DNA from: a virus
Length of the DNA stretch: 42,772 nt
IMG/VR virus record: IMGVR_UViG_3300012008_000013
Coordinates: 1 to 42,772 of that record
Strand: one strand, 5' to 3'
Shown here: positions 39,833 to 42,772 of the stretch, in pieces
How the letters are laid out: each line of letters opens with the position of its first letter
How positions within the stretch are numbered: the first letter of the stretch is position 1
Made by a program: the position numbers and the translations under genes
The notes under the pieces: generated by a model
Databases searched by the model: none
Told to the model about the DNA's origin: nothing
The model's input: the letters and a program-made list of their open reading frames with translations, nothing else

Positions 39833-39920
39833 ATCCGTGGGCGAGAGTGGGTGACAGGGGGTATCGGTGGCTAGAAGGTGCTCAGATGACCACCTTTAGA
39901 CGACCAACTGAGCCCTGCCG

Positions 39921-39970
39921 TTAGGTTGCGGACCTAAAGGTCGTGGGTTCGAGTCCCGCCGGGCGCGCCA
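39921..39970 (+). other. attP core: 3' half of a tRNA-Arg (GCG), from anticodon stem to CCA
   Basis: TTAGG/CCTAA make a 5-bp anticodon stem closed by TTGCGGA (T33, anticodon GCG at 39928-39930, G37 as in Arg tRNAs). Variable AGGTC, T-arm GTGGG TTCGAGT CCCGC, acceptor half CGGGCGC, discriminator G and CCA follow in order. No matching 5' acceptor (GCGCCCG) or D-arm is upstream, so it is not a working tRNA but the stretch a temperate phage carries to restore a host tRNA-Arg after integration. The integrase gene lies 263 bases downstream. Confidence 0.8.
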
Positions 39971-39985
39971 GTTTTCACGAGGGAA

Positions 39986-40237
39986 TCAGGAGTCGGTGGT
40001 CGACTCGGGCGGCGGTTCTGTAGTCACCGATGTAGTCACGGCGTTCCAAGCGAACCATTCCGCGGGCGGAACGGGTGGTCGTCCGTTGGCTACCGTGAGG
40101 CATCCTGAACACTGATAAAAGCGCTCGCCTCGCCGGAGATCCCAACGGTTCAGGTCTTCCTCCATGAGTCCGCAAAGCGTCTGCGGAAAGGCGTCCTGCA
40201 TGATGTGGATGATGTGCGGGTCCAGTTGCGGGTTCAC
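39986..40237 (-). CDS. small protein between integrase and attP, 83 aa
   Basis: GTG 40237 overlaps the integrase TGA. Helical first half (HIIHIMQDAFPQTLCGLMEE, LNRWDLRRGERFYQC), two CxxC-like Cys, polar tail. It is the last gene before attP. Could be a recombination-directionality or toxin-like small protein, but no family supports either. Confidence 0.5.
   Translation of the reverse strand: MNPQLDPHIIHIMQDAFPQTLCGLMEEDLNRWDLRRGERFYQCSGCLTVANGRPPVPPAEWFAWNAVTTSVTTEPPPESTTDS
40019..40042. repeat. candidate right integrase arm-type site
   Basis: TGTAGTCACCG followed by ATGTAGTCACGGC, matching the pair left of the tRNA core. Two tandem TGTAGTCAC(C/G)G half units on each side bracket the core like arm-type sites of tyrosine integrases. 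This stretch is also inside the small gene at 39986-40237. Confidence 0.55.
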
Positions 40238-41352
40238 CCCAGCGCCTCATCTAACGCCCGAGCCGCTGCCCGGTCAGGTCCCTCGGTCGCGTGCGCGTAG
40301 CGCCGCGCCATGCCCGTCGTCGTGTGACCCATCCGGCTCATCCTGACATCTTCGGGGACGCCCATGTCGCGCAGGATCGTGGCGGACGTGTGCCGGAGCC
40401 CGTGGAACGTAACGGCTACGCCAGCGGCATCCGCGATCGCACGCCAGCGATGGGACACCCAGCCGCCGTTCAGCGGGCGACCGCCGATACCTTCCGGGTC
40501 CTGCTTGCTCCGATGGCCCGGAGCCGTCACGAACACGAGCCCTTCGTGTGTCGGCTTGCCGAGCCCAATCCGCTCCTCTCGCTGCCGAGCCTTGTGCGAT
40601 CGAAAGGCTGCGACCACGAACGCTGGGAGTGCCACGGGGCGCCGGCTGCGGGCCGTCTTCGGCTCGTCCATTCCGTAGGCGCCGTCTGCCCGAACCAAGG
40701 CATACGTCACGACGAGCGACTCGGCACCCAGGTCGACGTCAATCCAGCGCAGTCCTAGCAGCTCGCCCTGCCGGAGTCCCGTTCCGAGTGCCGCAAGCCA
40801 CAACGCTTCCAGCCTATCCCCTCGCACGGCGGCGATGATCCGCTTCGCATCGGTGGGCGTCAGGATGCTCGGCTCCTCGCCCGAGCCACGCGGCGGTTCC
40901 ACGAGCCGAGCGGCGTTGCGCAGGACGTGACCGCGAGACAAGGCCACGTCCAGCACGCGCCCGAGGAAGCCGAGCACGTTCCGCTGGCCCTTCGGCTCCA
41001 GGTCCATCCCGACGAGCATCGTGTCGACGTGCTCCGCAGTCAGCCGGGCGAGGGTCACGTGACCGATGGCCGGGTCGATGTGCAACCTGAGCGCGACGTC
41101 ATACGTCCGCCACGTCGACGCTTTGAGGCTTCGCTTTCCGGCGGTGTCCAGCCACGATCGGAGGTATTGCCCAACGGTCGTCCGCCCGCTGCCCACGACC
41201 GGCCTTGCGAGCCGTTGGAGCTCGTCGAGCAGCACCCGCGCCTCGGCCCTTGTCTTGGCGTACCGAACCATCGTCGTGCGGTTGCCCCGCGGACCCGTCG
41301 AGATCGCGGCCACCCATCGACCGTCCGCCTTGCGTCGGTAGATCGACCCCAT
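40234..41352 (-). CDS. int: tyrosine-type integrase, 372 aa
   Basis: Catalyses recombination of attP with a host tRNA gene. SAM-like core-binding domain with TTVGQYLRSWLDTAGKRSLK, then catalytic domain: Arg194 in GTGLRQGELLGLRW, His317-x-x-Arg320 in FHGLRHTSATI, His343 in MGHTT and nucleophile Tyr352 in RRYAH. An N-terminal arm-binding Cys-free segment (GSIYRRKADGRWVAAIS) is intact. ATG 41352 is preceded by GGAGG at 9 bases; ATG 41370 is in frame. Directly adjacent to attP. Confidence 0.93.
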   Translation of the reverse strand: MGSIYRRKADGRWVAAISTGPRGNRTTMVRYAKTRAEARVLLDELQRLARPVVGSGRTTVGQYLRSWLDTAGKRSLKASTWRTYDVALRLHIDPAIGHVTLARLTAEHVDTMLVGMDLEPKGQRNVLGFLGRVLDVALSRGHVLRNAARLVEPPRGSGEEPSILTPTDAKRIIAAVRGDRLEALWLAALGTGLRQGELLGLRWIDVDLGAESLVVTYALVRADGAYGMDEPKTARSRRPVALPAFVVAAFRSHKARQREERIGLGKPTHEGLVFVTAPGHRSKQDPEGIGGRPLNGGWVSHRWRAIADAAGVAVTFHGLRHTSATILRDMGVPEDVRMSRMGHTTTGMARRYAHATEGPDRAAARALDEALG

Positions 41353-41545
41353 ACCCGGCGTCCTCCGCATCGGCTGAGTCTAGCCACGCCGCCAAGCGGG
41401 CGGGCGAGATCAGCCATATCCCGCCGACCTTCCGCCCGGGCAGCTTTCCGGTCGCGAGCCAGCGCCAGACCGTGTTGACGTGCAGCCCGAGTTTCGTCGC
41501 AACCTCAAGTGGACTCAGGACCAGCGGCTCGCGCGTCGGCTCCAC
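41099..41545 (-). CDS. xis: excisionase-like (Xis) HTH protein, C-terminus overlapping integrase
   Basis: Residues ~8-55 are a MerR/excisionase-type HTH (LSPLEVATKLGLHVNTVWRW, then GKLPGRKVGGIWLISPARLA). Xis is usually 60-80 residues; this frame stays open for 148 and overlaps the integrase by ~250 bases. Either the tail is real low complexity or an insertion removed the original stop near 41370. GTG 41545 is the start; an 18-bp repeat lies just upstream. Confidence 0.65.
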   Translation of the reverse strand: MEPTREPLVLSPLEVATKLGLHVNTVWRWLATGKLPGRKVGGIWLISPARLAAWLDSADAEDAGYGVDLPTQGGRSMGGRDLDGSAGQPHDDGSVRQDKGRGAGAARRAPTARKAGRGQRADDRWAIPPIVAGHRRKAKPQSVDVADV

Positions 41546-41548
41546 CCC

Positions 41549-41566
41549 GGTCTACCGCTCTACCTG
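41549..41566. repeat. 18-bp direct repeat, copy 1
   Basis: GGTCTACCGCTCTACCTG on the plus strand. On the minus strand it encodes QVER-stop of the upstream gene and ends six bases before the excisionase start. Identical to 41768-41785. Confidence 0.85.
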
Positions 41567-41764
41567 AGCACACGATGGACACGGAGGAAGCGAACGACGG
41601 CCCCGAGGAACGACGCCCCAAGCGAACCGGATGCCGCAGACGGTGAGCGCGATACGGTGCGGCTCCCATCCACGGGCGAGCATGTCGGCGCGGGCGATAC
41701 CGTCCTGTGGCGCGAGCCGGTGCCTCAGCCCCGAGAGCGGTCCCACGGCGAGTCGGATGGTCAT
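41552..41764 (-). CDS. hypothetical protein, 70 aa, ending QVER
   Basis: ATG 41764, six bases past the previous TAG. Helical beginning (MTIRLAVGPLSGLRHRLAPQ), later two Cys near the end. Last residues QVER followed by TAG lie in the 18-bp repeat. Unknown; directly upstream of excisionase. Confidence 0.5.
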   Translation of the reverse strand: MTIRLAVGPLSGLRHRLAPQDGIARADMLARGWEPHRIALTVCGIRFAWGVVPRGRRSLPPCPSCAQVER

Positions 41765-41767
41765 CGG

Positions 41768-41785
41768 GGTCTACCGCTCTACCTG
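41768..41785. repeat. 18-bp direct repeat, copy 2
   Basis: Identical to 41549-41566; also ends the gene at 41771-42016 with QVER-stop and sits six bases before ATG 41764. Confidence 0.85.
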
Positions 41786-42016
41786 GAGAGGGGAACGAGA
41801 TTGCTTCCGAACCCAGACTGCGAACAAGCCGCACGGAACGTGTCGCCGCTGGGAATGAGTCGCCGTCATCTTCATCGCCCAGTGGTGCCACGCCATGTAA
41901 CTGGCAGGGGCGGGCGTGTGCTCGGCGCGCTTCGGGCAGTTGGTCCGGGTGTCCGGCACGACGACTCCCTCGTCAGTCGGGCAGAGCCAACCAGTCAGGC
42001 GGGTCTTGCGCGTCAC
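41771..42016 (-). CDS. Cys/His-rich hypothetical protein, 81 aa
   Basis: ATG 42016 overlaps the upstream stop. WLCPTDEGVVVPDTRTNCPK and a His-rich stretch (MAWHHWAMKMTATHSQ) may form a zinc site. Ends in QVER within an 18-bp repeat shared with the next gene. Confidence 0.55.
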   Translation of the reverse strand: MTRKTRLTGWLCPTDEGVVVPDTRTNCPKRAEHTPAPASYMAWHHWAMKMTATHSQRRHVPCGLFAVWVRKQSRSPLQVER

Positions 42017-42291
42017 GGCTTCGGTTCCAAGAGACGCAGGACGGCGGCAACGTAGACGGCGTTCGGGTCATACACGCCGAGATGCTGCGGCGCCCCGTCG
42101 TCGTCGTCCGTCAACGTGTCGAGCGTCTCGTCGTACCGCGGCAGTCCCCCGACCGCTGCTCGCAGTTCCGCCAGCTTGGCTTCGACGGCGGCGCGTTCCA
42201 AATCCACGAGCAGGCCGAGCACCGGGTAGTCCTCGCCAACGCGCTCCAGAATCGCGGCCCTAATCTCGGTCAGCCCGCGCGGCTCCGTCAC
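42013..42291 (-). CDS. hypothetical protein, 92 aa
   Basis: GTG 42291 overlaps the upstream TGA. Helical (LTEIRAAILERVGEDYPVLG, LAELRAAVGGLPRYDETLD) with an acidic loop and a short terminal helix. Unknown. Confidence 0.55.
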   Translation of the reverse strand: MTEPRGLTEIRAAILERVGEDYPVLGLLVDLERAAVEAKLAELRAAVGGLPRYDETLDTLTDDDDGAPQHLGVYDPNAVYVAAVLRLLEPKP

Positions 42292-42772
42292 CTCGCACTC
42301 TCATGGGTAGCGTCTTGGGGCGCAACGACAAGGACGGCGGCTCGCACGGCGGTGAACCCGAGTGCCGGAAGGGTATTGCCGAGCGCGGATGCCGCGACAA
42401 ACACGATGTCTTTGTCCTTCGGCACCGCGTCGCTTCGGTGAATGACGATGCCGATGGTGCCGCCGAGGGGGATGAGCGTCACGCACATGACGGGGTCTTC
42501 GGCGTAGGCATCGATTTCCCGCAGGGTTATCGAGTCCACCTGATGGGCGTTCATGCCGAAGCCCTTGGCGAGCAAGCGTTGGGCCGCCGCAACAGTGCCC
42601 TCAGGATGGTCTAGTTCGTCGTCACTCACGCTCCGTCTCCGGCTCTTGATCCTCGGGGACGGAGGCGAGACGGGCGGGGTCGGCGCTGGCTCGTGATCCT
42701 CGGACTTGTGCAATGCCATCGTGCGACCCTCGTCCGCGCTCCACCGCGAAAGTACAGACGTCGATGCCACTT
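42288..42772 (-). CDS. zinc-finger-like protein, C-terminal part (continues from 345-1 across the window ends)
   Basis: Frame is open to the window edge and enters at MALHK, the same residues that end the fragment at base 1. The Cys/His module is completed here (ALHKSEDH). A linker (EPAPTPPVSPPSPRIKSRRR) leads to an alpha/beta domain (VSDDELDHPEGTVAAAQRL; FVAASALGNTLPALGFTAVR). The terminal bases differ from copies A and B by small indels (an extra base in GCGCGGACGAGG), so the last ~30 codons of sequence here are error-prone. Confidence 0.65.
   Translation of the reverse strand, partial: VASTSVLSRWSADEGRTMALHKSEDHEPAPTPPVSPPSPRIKSRRRSVSDDELDHPEGTVAAAQRLLAKGFGMNAHQVDSITLREIDAYAEDPVMCVTLIPLGGTIGIVIHRSDAVPKDKDIVFVAASALGNTLPALGFTAVRAAVLVVAPQDATHESAR
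42705..42772. repeat. coding repeat, copy C (window end), with small differences
   Basis: Matches 1-69 except an inserted/substituted base near 42731 and a few changes at the last ten bases. Joining this to base 1 closes the molecule at about 42,704 bp. Differences look like end-of-contig noise. Confidence 0.85.

Noticed and set aside
39873-39899. Hairpin AAGGTG/CACCTT left of attP as terminator
   Set aside because: Only six perfect pairs, ten-base loop and no T-tract; kept out as a feature.
39875-39970. Complete tRNA gene
   Set aside because: No 5' acceptor strand or D-arm matches; only the 3' half is present, so attP.
1-42772. CRISPR array, rRNA, insertion sequence
   Set aside because: No regularly spaced identical short repeats, rRNA motifs, transposase or terminal inverted repeats were seen; the 23-unit repeat is coding and degenerate.

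Overview
This window is essentially one complete temperate, tailed (siphovirus-type) bacteriophage or prophage genome of about 42.7 kb. Evidence: an HK97-type head module (terminase, portal, protease, capsid), a tail module with a frameshifting chaperone and a tape measure, an endolysin, a tyrosine integrase beside a tRNA-derived attP, and a repressor switch. The DNA is very G+C rich, tRNA CCA is encoded in the attP copy, GTG starts are frequent, and at least one promoter looks leaderless. A high-GC Gram-positive or Chloroflexota-like host fits, but the sequence does not fix the host. The two window ends carry the same ~70 bp repeat in the same reading frame, so the molecule is probably circular or circularly permuted (about 42,704 bp once the overlap is removed), and one gene runs across the junction.

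Layout. Nearly all genes lie on the minus strand. The switch is at 12.66-13.85 kb: a Cro-like gene (-) and an XRE repressor (+) diverge from a shared operator, and a host-like membrane protein (+) follows the repressor. From 12.87 kb the early operon runs leftward to 1 and on through the junction to 41.5 kb. It encodes DNA methyltransferases (Dam-like, Dcm-like), a recombination cassette (RecT-like, YqaJ exonuclease, RusA, HNH), a MazG-like protein, a LexA-type DNA-binding protein, a possible replication initiator and many small zinc-ribbon or membrane proteins. Excisionase, integrase and attP (half of a tRNA-Arg flanked by candidate integrase arm sites) lie at 41.5-39.8 kb.

The late block is read leftward from 39.7 to 13.84 kb: accessory and lysis genes (endolysin, holin-like proteins, a nuclease), then terminase, portal, protease, capsid, a 2.75 kb repetitive fibre-like gene, connectors, major tail protein, tail chaperones (-1 slip at CCCTTTG), tape measure and minor tail proteins. 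It ends at a UUCG-loop terminator at 13.49 kb. Most adjacent genes interlock by ATGA/GTGA (early) or TGATG/TAATG (late), and I used these junctions to choose starts and to find genes as short as 25 codons.

Three genes (Dam-like, HNH, endolysin) become canonical if a single base is removed, and the Dcm-like gene holds a conserved motif in the wrong frame. Either the consensus carries small insertions or these genes are decaying.
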